From: Cynocephalus volans
Taxonomy: Eukaryota > Chordata > Mammalia > Dermoptera > Cynocephalidae
Reading direction: 5' to 3'
Assembly (NCBI RefSeq): GCF_027409185.1
Contig: NC_084463.1
Location: forward strand, 114,458,133-114,522,132
DNA length: 64,000 bases
In this document: one piece after another, positions 12,422 through 26,403 of the stretch
How the letters are laid out: every line of letters begins with the position of its first letter
How positions within the stretch are numbered: the stretch's first letter is position 1
Program-made: the position numbers and the translations under genes
The notes under the pieces: model-generated
Seen by the model: the letters and a program-made list of their open reading frames with translations, nothing else
Databases searched by the model: none
Told to the model about the DNA's origin: nothing

Positions 12422-12905
12422 CAGCACAGATATTTAGGAGATAAACTAGTTAAGAATTAAGTTAATTAGGTTGTGGAAGTTAAGAAGAAAGAAGAAACAG
12501 GTGAGCATGGCTTCTATGTTTCTAGCTTGGGAAAAAAGGTGGATATTAAAGCCTTTCACTGAGGTGGAACCATAATGCAGTTTATGTTCTTGGGGAAGAT
12601 CATGAGTTCCATTTGGGACACAATGTGAGGCATTCAAGTAAAGATGTACATTAGGCAATTGGCTATATAGGTCAGGAGCATTGGGGAGAGAGGTTTGGAA
12701 ATAAAAATTTGTGATTTACAAGCAAATGGATGGTAACTGATTAAATCATTGGTAATAGATGAGATCACTGAGGGAGAGTATAGCTATAAAGTGAGAAGAG
12801 AAGCAAGGAAGAAGTCAACATTTAAGGGTATGTGGAAGAAGAGGAATTTGTGAAGGAGGCTGTGAGAGAAGATTCTTAGGGTTTGGAAGGGTTGGAATAA
12901 AACCA
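12422..12905 (-). mobile_element. L2-like LINE fragment, right half
   Basis: Continues the character of 9365-9905 (for example ATGAGATCACTGAGGGAGAG). Degraded, no ORF. Confidence 0.45.
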
Positions 12906-13046
12906 GGAGAGAAGTATCTCCTGGAAGCTAACAGTATACAAAATTTTAAGAATGAGGGAGTGATCATTAGTGTCAAAGGCTAAAAAAAAGGCCAGGTAAG
13001 TGGAGAACTGATGTAAAAGCCATACAAAATCAAAAGAGTGAAAGAA

Positions 13047-13170
13047 GGGCTGGCCAGTTAGCTCAGATGGTGGGAGTCTGGTGCTGAGAACACTAAGCAC
13101 AATTCTGACATCAGAATTCAGAGTTCGATCCCTGTACAAGCCAACCATCAAAAAAAATTTTTTTTTTAAA
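13047..13170 (+). mobile_element. tRNA-Ile-derived SINE, monomer
   Basis: GGGCTGGCCAGTTAGCTCAG (box A) and GAGTTCGATCCC (box B), A/T-rich tail. Possible 7-bp duplication gaaagaa at 13040-13046 and 13173-13179. Somewhat rearranged in the middle. Confidence 0.75.
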
Positions 13171-14562
13171 GAGAAAGAAGACTGGAAGGAAATATAAAAT
13201 ACACAAAACCTTAATTGGAGTTAATACTACAGGGGAATTATGGGAGTTTTTAAATTCTTTTTTACAGTTGTTATCTCAATGTTCCCAGACCATGGCAGTG
13301 AGTATGTACCAAATTTGAACAATGAGAGAGAATATCTAGGAAAATTTTAGGAGGTTATTGGAATGGAGAACTTTCACTTCCAGCTAAGATGGAGTAACAG
13401 GCACTGGATTTAACCTCCTGCCTAAAACAATTATAAAACCAGACAAAATATATGAAATCACTATTTCAGACAACAGGCAGCAGGCAGTGTAGAACACTGA
13501 TCCCTGAAACGGGACAAAAATAAGGCCTAATACTGCACCTGCTTACTGTCTGGAGAGTTTCCAGGTTGTAGTCTATAGAGAGACAACCTAAACAGAACTG
13601 GCAGATTCTCCAGGTTGAAGAGACAGAGCTGGTGGTTCAAGGAGGCCAAGCTGGCTAGAGTTCACATGATAGAGAACCAGAGAGGAGAGAGTCGTATAGA
13701 GAGAACTCCAGAGATTCTCAGAGGATTCTCTTTAGGTCTTTACCCAAGTACTGATGATCACATGCATATGCAGAAGCTACTGGAGGCTGGAGAAAGAACA
13801 CTTGAAAGAAACAGGTGAAACAATTCTTGGAGCTCATACCAGGTTAGAAATAGTTCATATTCCCAACAACCAGAATAAAGAAATCTCATAATATATTGAG
13901 CATGGGGAGAATACCCAGAAGGATACTGCCTCATAATGGAGCCAAATTAGTCCTAGAATAGACTCGCTCCCAAAGCTTTAAAGCAAGCACAAAGGCATCA
14001 AACTGTTTCCTAGTAAGTTAATTGCATCCTGGAACAAAGCTCAAAACAATTAAGAAATAAAAATGTTCAGCACCCAACAATGTAAAGTTCACAATGCTGG
14101 CATTGAATCAAACTTACCAGACATGCAAAGAAGAAGGAAATTATGACCCCTTATGAAGAGAAAAATCAATCAGTAGGAACAGACCCATAATAACACAGAT
14201 GACAGACAGAATTAGAAGACAGGAACAATAAACAGATATTATAAACACATTTTGTATGTTTAAGAAGACAGAGGTAATCATGAGCATGTCCAGGGGAGAG
14301 ATGGAAGATATAAAAAAAGACCTAAATCAAACTTAAGAGAGAGGAAAAATGCTATATGGAGATGAAAAATATACTAGAGGAGACTAACAGATTAGACACT
14401 GCAGGAAAAAAAATTAGTGAATTCTAAAGACAGCAATAAAAACTATTCAAAATAAAACACAGGAAAAATACTTAAAAAAAAGAATGGAGTATCAGTGAGC
14501 TGATAAACATGTGTATAATTGGAAATCCTGAAGGAGAGGCTAGGGAGGAGGCAGGAGAAATA

Positions 14563-14887
14563 CAGTAAGTCCTCTGTATTTGCTGGTTCCACATCCATGG
14601 ATTCAACAAACCATGGATGGAAAATGTAGTTAGGCCTATGACAGTTGCATCTGTACTAAACATGTACAGACTTTTTTTTCTTGTTACTATTCCCAGAACA
14701 ATACAGTATTACAGCTATTTACATAGCATTTACATTGTATTAGGTATTGTAAGTAATCTACAGATGATTAACACTATATGGGAGATGTACATAGGTAATA
14801 TGTAAATACTGTGTCATTTTATTAGGGACTAGTGGGGCAGGGGAGGCGTATTGCAACCAGTTCCCCAAAGAAACCAAGGGATGACTG
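14563..14887. mobile_element. Tigger/MER2-type DNA transposon (non-autonomous)
   Basis: 325 bp beginning CAGTAAGTCC and ending ATGACTG, imperfect terminal inverted repeats, flanked by TA on both sides (14561-14562 and 14888-14889). The interior resembles the non-autonomous Tigger group with TA target duplications. It carries no transposase ORF and is inserted in the HAL1 ORF1 region. Confidence 0.8.
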
Positions 14888-15700
14888 TACATGAAGACAC
14901 AATGGCCCAAAATTTCCCAAAGTTGATGAAAACTATAAATCCACAGATCCAATTAGTTCCATGAGCCACAAGAAGAAGAAACATGCAGACGGCACACTAA
15001 GGCACGTCATTATCAATTTACTTAAAATCAGGTGATAAAGAGAAAATCTTCAAACAGCTAGAGAAAAAAAGATGTTGCATAGAGAGGAACAAAGGTAATG
15101 ACAGCAGACTTCTCATCTGAAACTATGAATATGCAAGACAAAAGAAAGTAACACAATATTTTTAAAGTGCTAAAAGAAAAAACCGTCAACTTAGAATTCC
15201 ATATCTAGCAAATATGTCTTTCAAAAATAAAGGAAACCAAACTTACTATGAAGCCACAGTAATCAAGAGAGTGTGGTATTGGCACAAAGGTATGCCTATA
15301 GATCAATGGAACAAAATAGTCCAGAAATAAAGTCTTACATTTATGGTTATTTGATTTAGACAAAGGAGCAAGGACAGCTCAGTGAGGGAAAGGACAGTAT
15401 TTTCAACAAATGGTGCTAGGAAAATTGAATATCCACAGCAAAAAAATGAACTCAGACTCTCACCTTATACCATACACAAAAATTAGTTCAAAATGGATTA
15501 TAGAACCAGATGTAAGAGCTAACATTATTAATACTTCTAAAATAAAACAGGAGAGAAATCTTCATGGCCTTGGGTTGGACAACGAGTTTTTAGACATGAC
15601 ACTAAAAGCATAAGCTGTAAAAGAAAATGTTAATAAACTGGACTTCATCAAAATAAAAAAACTTTTGTGTTCATAAGACACCATTAAGAAAAGGAACAGA

Positions 15701-17608
<1,908 letters not shown>

Positions 17609-17860
17609 AAGAAAAGGAAAAGACAATCCCTTGGAATAAATTACTTGTAACCAGAAAAAGAACTCAATAATAAAAAAGAAAAATAATCCAATTTGAAAAC
17701 AGGCAAAACATTTGAGAAGACATTTTACCAAAGAAGATAAACAAATTGTTAATGAGCACATGAGAAGATGCTCGACATCTTTTACTAACGACATGCAAAA
17801 TTAAAACCACAACAAGATGCCACTATACACTCACTAGAAGGTCAATAATAAAAAAGATAA

Positions 17861-17957
17861 ACTGGCCAGTTAGCTCAGTTTATTAGAACTCAGCCTTGTA
17901 ACACCAAGGTCAAGGGTTCACATCCCTATACCAGCCAGGCCCTGCCCCCTCCCCAAA
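17861..17957 (+). mobile_element. tRNA-Ile-derived SINE, monomer
   Basis: CTGGCCAGTTAGCTCAGTTT, CCTTGTAACACCAAGGTCAA and GGGTTCACATCCC. Inserted in the old L1 3' part. Confidence 0.85.
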
Positions 17958-18825
17958 CAGTAGACAATACCAAGTGATGGTGAGGATGTGGAGAAATTGG
18001 AACCCTCATGCATTGCTGATGGGAATGTAAAATGGTACAACCACTTTGCAAAACACTTCGTCAGTTTCTCAAAAAGGTGAGTACAAACTTACAAGACAAC
18101 CCAGTAATTCACTTCCTATGGGTCTGCCCAAGATAAATTAAAACATATGTCCACACAAAGACATGATTGCAAATGTTTATAATAATATTATTTATAATAA
18201 CCAAAAAAAAAAAACCCCTGAAACAATCTAAATGTTCATCAGTTGGTGGATGAGTAAACAAAATATGCTATATCCATATAATGGGATATTATTCAGAGAT
18301 TAAAAGTAATAAACTACTGATACATACTGCAGTATGGATGAACCTCAAAAACATGATGCCGAGTGAAAGAAGCCAAAGCAAGAAAATTACATGTATGATT
18401 CTATTTTTATGAAACATCTTTAACAAAAGCAAATTTAAAGAGATAGAAAGCAGATTAAATGGTTACTGAGGTCAGGGTAGGAGTGGAGATTAATGATTAA
18501 ATGTGCATCAAAAACTATTCTAACACTGGACTGTAGTGATAGTTGCACAACCCTATTAGTTTACCAAATCATTGAATTTATACATTTATAATGGGTGAAT
18601 TTTATGGTATAAATTATAGCTCAATAAAGCTGTTTGAAAGAAAACAAAGAAAAAATAAAGACTTTCAGACATTCAAAAAAAAAAAAAAAAGCTGAAAAAA
18701 TTCATCACTAGCAAACCAGCACTAGAAGAAAAATTAAAGGAAGTACTCCAGGCAAAAGGAAAATCAAACTACACAGAAATCTAGATCTACACAAAGGAAT
18801 AAAGAGTACTAGAAATAAAAAGATA

Positions 18826-19235
18826 TGGTGTATTAGTTATGTATTGCTGTGTAACAAATTATTTTGAAACTTGATGGCTTAAAACGGCAAACATTTATTA
18901 TCTCATAGTTTCTATGGGTCAGTCATAGAAAATTCTCCATAGCATTTCTGCACATTTTGTATCAGCTTTGTTCTAGACTATCTTTTTAAAGATGTTTGTA
19001 TAGCAAATAGCCCTGAAAGATGGAGAAAGTTGTCTCTCTCCATGGCAGAGGACAGATTTGCTTCTGGAACCATCTAATAAAGATCATGTCTTTGTCTGGG
19101 ATAATGGCTGAGCAGGTTTGCTTACAGTCCCCAGCTTTTAACCACACACTATGAATGTTAAAGTTGATTTCAGGGTGTTTTCTCTTGTGTGGTCCAAATA
19201 CAACCTTAAATAGTTGCAGCTATGATATTATGCTC
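18826..19235. mobile_element. Ancient MER-type interspersed repeat, unclassified
   Basis: TATTGCTGTGTAACAAATTA, GGCTTAAAACGGCAAACATT and TTATTATCTCATAGTTTCTA is a widespread mammalian repeat pattern. Family not named with confidence. Confidence 0.5.
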
Positions 19236-19619
19236 CAGGAAATACCTATATCAGGAGCTGGGGACAGGGGTGTGTACAAAGATGGAAAGGACTGTATAGT
19301 GGGAACAGGGTGAGATTTGGAGGAGAGAAATATACGGCACGGCATGATCTGATAGAGGCTCTTTGGTATACAGGACAGTGGCTAGTTCGGCTGACAAACC
19401 AGGGCTTCCTGCCCTTTGCAGATGGCATGAAGATAGGAGTATGCCGAAGACTGAGATGGGCTCTTGATCGAGAAGAAAAACCACAATGTGGAACCCACAG
19501 TTCCACTGCCCTACTGTCATTCAAGCTTAAAGGAGACAAATCTACACACAGGGCTTGAGACTGGTGTGTCTCAATAGCCTGGAGATGAAATTCCCAAGAA
19601 GGTAGAAAATAGGGATAGC

Positions 19620-20050
19620 ACAGTGATTTTATTATTTTTATTATAATTATAAAGTTAATGCATACTTATTGTAAAAAATTTAAATAGTACAGAGGATATA
19701 AAGTGGTAAATAAAAACCCTCTCCCTGACAATTGCATTCTTCAGATATACCTAATGTAAAGTTTCTTGTGTATGCTTCCATACACTCTCACTTTTGTTTA
19801 GTGTTTCTCAAATTAATTCATGCACAAGGTTTTTTAACAGAAAGTCATGTAAACTACAAAGCTTATAACGAAAACCGATAATCCCTTGCCCTGTTTCTCT
19901 CTTCCCATTCCCCCAAGTCCTCTTCCCAAGAGCTAATCATTGTAGACTCTGTTAACTGTTTCTTCTGACATTTATATAACTGTTTTTCCTAAATAATGTG
20001 TTGTTATCATTACCTTTTGATTAATTAATTTTGGACATAGTGTAGTGACT
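19620..20050 (-). mobile_element. Probable old L1 (L1ME-like) 3' UTR fragment
   Basis: AAAATTTAAATAGTACAGAG followed by CCCCTT/CCCAAGAG and CATTGTAGACTCTGTTAACTG resembles L1ME 3' UTR in reverse. Weak evidence. Confidence 0.4.
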
Positions 20051-20247
20051 TCTTTTTATGGTAGATTTAGCTCTCTTACACCCCCATCTTCTCTGCTGCT
20101 TCTTCCTTATCCTCCCAATGGAATTATTATTTTTGGCTAAATCAGTATTCAGTGTTTACATTATTATGCCTATGCAAATGCTATTTACAACTATTTATTT
20201 ATTATACTATTACAGGTATACCAAAATTATATTTCAAAGTTTAGACA

Positions 20248-20525
20248 TTTTTTTTTTTTTTTTTTTTTTGGCTGCTGGCCAGTACAGGAATCAAAACCCA
20301 TGATCTTGGGCTGACCCCATGGCTCACTCGGGAGAGTGCGGCGCTGGGAGTACAGTGGCCCTCCCACCGCGGGTTTGGATCCTATATGGGGATGGCCGGT
20401 GTGCTCACTGGCTGAGCGCGGTGCGGACGACACCGAGCCGAGGGTTGCGATCCCCTTACCGGTCACAAAAACAAACAAACAAAACCCCCATGATCTTGTT
20501 GTTATAAGGCTGTGCTCTCCAGAAC
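20248..20525 (-). mobile_element. tRNA-Ile SINE monomer, interrupted by a SINE dimer
   Basis: Minus-orientation monomer: T-run 20248-20269, GGCTGCTGGCCAGTACAGGAA, ...CATGATCTTG, then after the inner element TTGTTATAAGGCTGTGCTCTCC. The outer copy must predate the inner dimer at 20309-20486. Confidence 0.85.
20309..20486 (+). mobile_element. tRNA-Ile SINE dimer nested in another SINE
   Basis: Two units with CCATGGCTCACTCGGGAGAG and GTGCTCACTGGCTGAGCGCGG, many intact CpGs, A-rich CAAA tail. Bounded by the 12-mer cccatgatcttg at 20297-20308 and 20487-20498. Confidence 0.88.
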
Positions 20526-20559
20526 TGTATTTCTTTTCCTGCTTTTGCTTTTCCTAAGG

Positions 20560-22500
20560 TTAATAATTACCTTTGTTTTTCACTTGCTTAATTTTTTTTT
20601 TTTTTTTTGTAATCATTACCTATAGCTAATTCTTCTGACATCTTCCAAGAATCTTTTACTACCGTTTTACTACAGTTTACAGGTCAATTATATCAGGTTA
20701 TCTGTCAGTTCCAATTTTTCTCTTGAACACACTGCTGGAGACCATTTTCCTAACTGAATTATTTGAACTCTAGTCCTCCTGCTCAGATGTCTTCATAGAA
20801 CTTTTCTTCTTGGCACTTTTCTTTCCTGTCATCCTGGGAATTTTTTTTTTTTTTTTGCTTTTTCCTGAGTTGGAGTCTCTGTTGCCTAGAATTTGTATCT
20901 TCCTCTTTCTTGGTTTGCACCCTTATTTGGGAGATCACATATTCCAATGGCTTCATCAATTTGAATCTGATGTACCTTTCTTGAATCACCTTGTTCTCAT
21001 CAAACTTGGTAATGCTTGAGTCCTAGTACAAAGCTGTGAACCTAGGATCTCTTGTCACTGTCACGCTTCAGGTTACCTTCATCTCTTTCTTTGTAGGATC
21101 TTTTGTTTTCCTGGTTTATTCCCCTATTTTGGTGAGAAAGGGGGCATCTCAGACATTGCATGTCTAGAAATTTCTACATTCTATCTTCACTCTTGATTAC
21201 AGTTTAGGGAGGTATAAAATTCTTAGAAGCCATTTGCCTAGAAAGTTTTTAAGGCATTTCTCCATTCCCTTCTTGCTTCCAATGATGTTAAGAATCCTAA
21301 AAACATTCTGATTCCCCATTGTATGTAACCTATTGTTTCTTTTTGGAAGTTTTTAGAATCTCCTCCTTGTCCTTGGTGTTCTGAAATTACACAATAGTGT
21401 TTTGAATTTCACCAAGTGCTGAAGTATGGGTCTTTTTGCATTCAATGTGCAGGGGACTCTGTGGACCTCTTTCAATCTGAAAACAAACATGACCCCCCAT
21501 TCTGGGAAATTATCTTATCTTATTTCTTTGATGATTTACTTCCCTCAGTTTCTTCTGTTCTTTCTGAAATTCCTATTATTTGAGACTGGAACTGTAGACT
21601 GGTCCTTTAATTTTCTCATCTTTTCTCTCCCACCTTCCATTTCTTTGAATTTTCCCCTTACTTTCTAGGAGATTTCCTCAACTTCAATTTCCAAACTTCC
21701 TATTGAGTTTTTCTTTTCTGCTATGATGGTTTTAATTTCCAAGGGCCCTCTTTTGTTTTCTGAATGTTCCTTTACATAAAAGTAGCAAAGAAAGACCTTC
21801 TCATATCTCTGAGCATATTGATGATGGCAATTTTGAAGTTTTCCTTTTTCTTGCATTATCTTTGTTTCCTCCAAGTTACTTTTACCTGCTTGTTTGTTTT
21901 GGTCTTTATCTTTCCTAATAGAGATTTTAGTTGGATGTTTCTTAATCTTTTATTGTCTATTGTCGTTTAAGAGGGGACACTAAAAGGGCTGGCCCATGGC
22001 TCACTTGGAGAGTGTGGTGCTGACAACACCAAGTCAAGGGTTAAGATCCCCTTACCAGTCATTTTTCAAAAAAAAAAAAAAAAGAGGGGACCCTAAAAAT
22101 TGATTGGAATCTTTGAGCATGTGGGTGAGACTTGCTGGCTTGGCAGTTCACTGTGTTATGAACTGACTAGGCCATTTGTCAGGGAACCCTGACAAAATGT
22201 CAGTATGTTCTGTTTGTTTCCACTTTGACTTAACAGGTCCTCCAAGAAATATTTTAATTATCTGTCTGGAGGACGGATGCCTAGATGCTTACAAGGGGAG
22301 GAGAGCTGGAAGATCTCAAAAGTCAGCCTTGGTATATATATATTTATTACTCCTCAACTGTTCCAGGTAGCCCTTAACCAGGAACTTTTTTTAATGCTTT
22401 CCAGAGAATAAACCTTTAGTCTCCGGGAGACGCAGGATAGGAATAGTCAGTCGGGAATAAAGCAGGGAGGAAACTTTAGGAATCTGTTCCTTAAGCAGTA
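20560..22500. other. Intergenic; T-rich ancient repeat material, unclassified
   Basis: Long pyrimidine-rich sequence resembling an old interspersed repeat in reverse orientation (for example GAGATTTCCTCAACTTCAAT near 21669). I cannot assign a family. It contains a tRNA-SINE at 21986-22083. No coding frame of note. Confidence 0.4.
21986..22083 (+). mobile_element. tRNA-Ile-derived SINE (single unit, dimer-type right arm)
   Basis: GGGCTGGCCCATGGCTCACTT joined directly to GTGGTGCTGACAACACCAAG and AAGATCCCCTTACCAGTCA, then poly(A). Target duplications gaggggac[a/c]ctaaaa at 21971-21985 and 22084-22098. Confidence 0.88.
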
Positions 22501-23964
22501 TTCAAATAACTTTCCTAAATTTAGTTCCCACCTCCTTTGTTCTCAGTTCCTGAGCTTTTCAAGGATTCTGTAGTGTAGGTCAGGTTGGTTCTCTGTTTGT
22601 CCCTCTCCATGTGTAGGATTTAGTTTTCGAATCTGCCGAGTCAGTTACTACTTGTCCATCTGCTTTCCAGATTCTAAAATTTTATGGCTGCTGTTTTTTC
22701 TCCTTTTACCTCGTCTTTGTGGATCTCTGTTTCTCTAAATCGCTTTACTGTGGTTTTAATGGATTTTCAGGAAGGAGCAAAATTAGATGTGTGCATTCAA
22801 TCCACAATCTTTAGCTAAAAGCTCTTGAACACTTTATATATGTTACTTCATGAACACCACTCTGAAGGTTGAGATTATTGTCCCCATTTTACATGTTAGA
22901 AGGAAAATAACTTTTCCAAGATCACAAAGTCAGTACAAATTTAGGTATTTCTAAACATTTCCTATTTCTATATAAATATATACATCAGAAGTTGTAAACT
23001 GGAAACCTGCAGGCAGATACAGTCCATAGATTTTTGTTTGGCCGCTAGAAGTTTTTTTGTTTTTGTTTTTTAATTTTATTTATTTTATTTTATTTTATCA
23101 TTACACAAAGTAAACATTTTTTGTCGCCCTTTACCACCAGAAAGTTTCTTAACTCAGGAAATTTTACATAAAAATCAACTGTTTGGCTTTGAAAAAGCCA
23201 AAGATCTAGCAACATTGGACTTGTATTCCTTCAGGAGAAAATCAGCTGGAATGGAGTTGCATCTGCTCCCTTTAAATGTAGAACCCTCCGCTAGTTTGCC
23301 ACAGTCCCCAGCATGCCCTATGCTATTATGCCCGCCTGTAACACTGATGTAACTATATGTCATCTACCTGGCCCCTGTTTCTATTTGCACATGATATAAA
23401 TTTTTAATTTAAAAAATGAGTCTTACTATACAAACTCTTCTGGACCTTGCTTTTTTGACTTAATTGTAGTAAATACTTCTTGAATTTGTTTATTTGCCCC
23501 TCTTAAACTGAAAATGAGCCAGATACACAAGCAATGGCCACCTGTATTCAGGTCTGTGCTATCTGATCCTTTTCCCCTCACTCAGAGAAGACTGATCCAG
23601 GCCTAGACACCTAACCTGAGCTGAGTCACTGAAATACTCTCTCCTGGAAATGTGAAACTTAGAATAGAGACTTTGAGACTGGGAGTCACTGGAGACAAGT
23701 CCAATTAACAGCAGCATTCCAGGGAGAGGTCCCATAAGCTCCTGGGACTACAAAAGTACCCAGAGCTGCCCTAATTCCTTCCCTACCAAGTCTTGGTTTT
23801 TCAATAATTTATTGTATTCTATGAACTACCCTTGTATCTTTTCAGCAAATTCTTTACACACACACTTTTTTCTTTTGCTTATGCCAGAGGTGTGTATTAT
23901 TTCTTGTAAACCCTCTTCTCTCTTTCCATGATGATGCTGCTACCCCCTTCCAAGCTCTATAAAA
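22500..23964. other. Intergenic, no gene recognised
   Basis: A MIR-like piece may lie near 22830-22950 (GTCCCCATTTTACATGTTAG). An AT-rich TTTTATTTTATTTTA run lies at 23070-23098. Otherwise unassigned. Confidence 0.4.
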
Positions 23965-25015
23965 ATATTACCATTAGCATTTTAAAATTAACAACAGCTT
24001 TATTGAGATATAAAATTCAACCACTTAAAGTGTACAGTTCAATGGTTTTTAGTATGTTCACAGAATTGTACAACTATCATCACAATCAATTTAAGAACCT
24101 TTTCATCATTCCAAAAAGAAACCCATTAGCAGTCACTTCCTATTTCCCCTGAACATTCCCAGCCCTAGGCAACCACTCATCTACTTTTTGTCTCTACAGA
24201 TTTGTCTATTCTGGATCTTTCATATAAATGGAATCATACAGTGTGTGGTCTTTTGTGAACAGCTTCTTTCACTTAGAATAATGTTTTCAAGGTTGCACCA
24301 TGTGTCAGGACTTCATTTCTTTTTATTGCCAAGTAACATTTCATTGTATGGGTATTCCACATTTTGCTTATCCATGTTGATGGACATTTACATTGTTTCC
24401 ACTTTTCGGCTATTATAAGTAATATTTCTGTGAACATTCATGTACAAGTTTTTGTGTGGATGTATTTTGATTTCTCTTGGGTTTATATCTAGAAGTGGAA
24501 TTGCTGGGCCAAATGATGACTCTATATTTAACCTTTCGAGGAACAGACAGACTGCTTTCCGAAGCAGCAGCAACATCTTACATCCTATCAGCCATGTATG
24601 AGGGTTCCAGTTTCTCCACATCTTCATCAACACTTGTTGATCAACACATCTGTCTTTTTGATTACAGTCATCCTAAGGGTGTGAAGTGGTATCTCATTGT
24701 GATTTTGATTTGCATTTCCCTATGTCTAATGATGCTGAGCATCTTTTCATGTCTTATTGTCTACTTGTATATATGTTTTGGAGAAATGTCTATTCAGATT
24801 CTTCGCCTATTTTTAGTTGGACTATTTGGGTTTTTTTTTTAAAATTTTTGAATTGTAAGACTTCTTGATATATCCTGGATACAAGTTTTTTTATGAGATA
24901 TATGATTTTCAAATATTTCCTTGCATTCTGTGGGTTGCGTTTTCACTTTCTTGATGGTGACCTTTGAAATACAAAAGTTTTTTAAGTTTTGATGAAGTCC
25001 AATTTTTCTATTTTT
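23965..25015 (-). mobile_element. Old L1 3' end (L1M-type)
   Basis: AACAGCTTTATTGAGATATA, CCTAGGCAACCACTCATCTA, GGATCTTTCATATAAATGGA and AGTGGAATTGCTGGGCCAAA form the 3' UTR/ORF2 end of an old L1 in reverse. 5'-truncated and degraded. Confidence 0.85.
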
Positions 25016-25329
25016 TTTTTGTCACTTATGACCATTACTAAGTTGGCGTAGACTCCTCCAGATACTTTCTACGTATTTTAACAAATACAAGATGATGTAT
25101 ACTTCACTGCTTTATTTACTTAATAAACCGTGAACAATTTCCATGACTGGACATTATCATTATTGTCTTCACATAATATATTGCATAAATTTACCTTAAT
25201 CTGTTTAAGTCATTACCTAGAGATGGACATTTAGGTCATTCTCAATATTTTGCTATTGTGAGCAACACTTGTACAAGAATCTTTGCACACATGTCTAAAT
25301 TATTTGACAGGATAAGCCAGGACTGCAGT

Positions 25330-25720
25330 ATGTAAGAGATGCAGGGAACAGTAAGAGGAAGGTCAAAGAGGAAGAAGAGCTCATGAAGTCAATATTGTGT
25401 AAAATGTAGAAATTGTGTAAAGAAGAATAGTAGAGGATAAATTTGGAAAGATAAGTTGTAGCTAAATCATAGAGGGCCTCAAATGTCAGTTCAATAAACT
25501 TAGATTTGGAAAGAAGCCTTTTAAGTGGGGGCTCAATTAGATAAAAAAAATTTGATTCTTCTTTGATAGAGTGAGAATAAAGCTCTGTTTACCTCCAAAA
25601 TCTATGTTATAAAGAAGGAGGAGGAAAACCAAGAGATGCTAGTGTCATAGCATCCAGAGAAGGAAGAAGCTTCAAGAAGAGAGCAGCTAACTGGGTCAAA
25701 TGATACAGAGAAATCAGAAT
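25330..25720 (-). mobile_element. L2-like fragment
   Basis: AAATCATAGAGGGCCTCAAA and GGGGGCTCAATTAGATAAA follow the L2 reverse pattern. Degraded. Confidence 0.45.
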
Positions 25721-25885
25721 TTTAGTTGATTTAGCAATAAAACAATCGTGGTGGCATTTACTTGAGTAATGTCAATGGACAAGAAGAATCTGAAGGCTAA
25801 AAATTTGCTCAAAATAATGTTACTCTTTTTAAAAAAAAAGTCCGTGGGAAATGAGAAAATAGAGACAATAAATATATTAGTTAGG

Positions 25886-26260
25886 CTAGACTGTGCTGTA
25901 GTAACAAGCAACCCCCAAACTTCGGTCACTTATCACAACAAAAGTTTGTTTCCTTCCTACACTCTGTGTGTGTGAGGAGGGGATGGGTGCGGGGTGTGGG
26001 TAGCTGTTCTGACAAGTCACTGAGAAGCTGAGTGATGGAGGTTCCATTGTCTTGAGGTTGTAACTTCTGGAAGACAAAACTACCTCTATAATTGGCTTAG
26101 TAAGTGAAGAGATCATTGGAGGGTCACCTACCAGCTGTTCTCTGCTTTGGTCCAGGTAAAGTACTAGTCACCAAGGCCAGCCTAACTGCAAAGTTGCTGG
26201 GAAATGTGGGGAGAAGATGGAATATTTGGCAAGCACCATTATCTCTGATACAGGGAGAGT
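25886..26260. mobile_element. MER-type repeat, relative of 2660-3070
   Basis: GCTGTAGTAACAAGCAACCC, AAAAGTTTGTTTCCTTCCTA and GGCAAGCACCATTATCTCTG. Same general pattern as the repeat at 2660-3070. Confidence 0.5.
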
Positions 26261-26370
26261 AGACTACATAAGATTTGTTATATAGGAAAGAACAGAGAAA
26301 GTAGTAGCTAGGATGACAGGTGGTGAGGGGATTTTGTTTTTCTAATTAGAAGAGAACTGAGTGTATTTAG

Positions 26371-26385
26371 AAGAGAGGGAGTGGT
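26371..26385 (+). repeat. Target-site duplication, 5' copy, of full-length L1
   Basis: The 15-mer aagagagggagtggt, repeated exactly at 33394-33408. It delimits the L1 insertion. Confidence 0.9.
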
Positions 26386-26392
26386 GACTGTT

Positions 26393-26403
26393 CAAGATGG
26401 CGG
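26393..26403 (+). promoter_or_regulatory. YY1-type site at L1 5' end
   Basis: CAAGATGGCGG lies 7 bp into the element. In human L1 an AAGATGGC YY1 site at the same position guides transcription start. Its presence here argues that the 5' end is complete. Confidence 0.7.
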
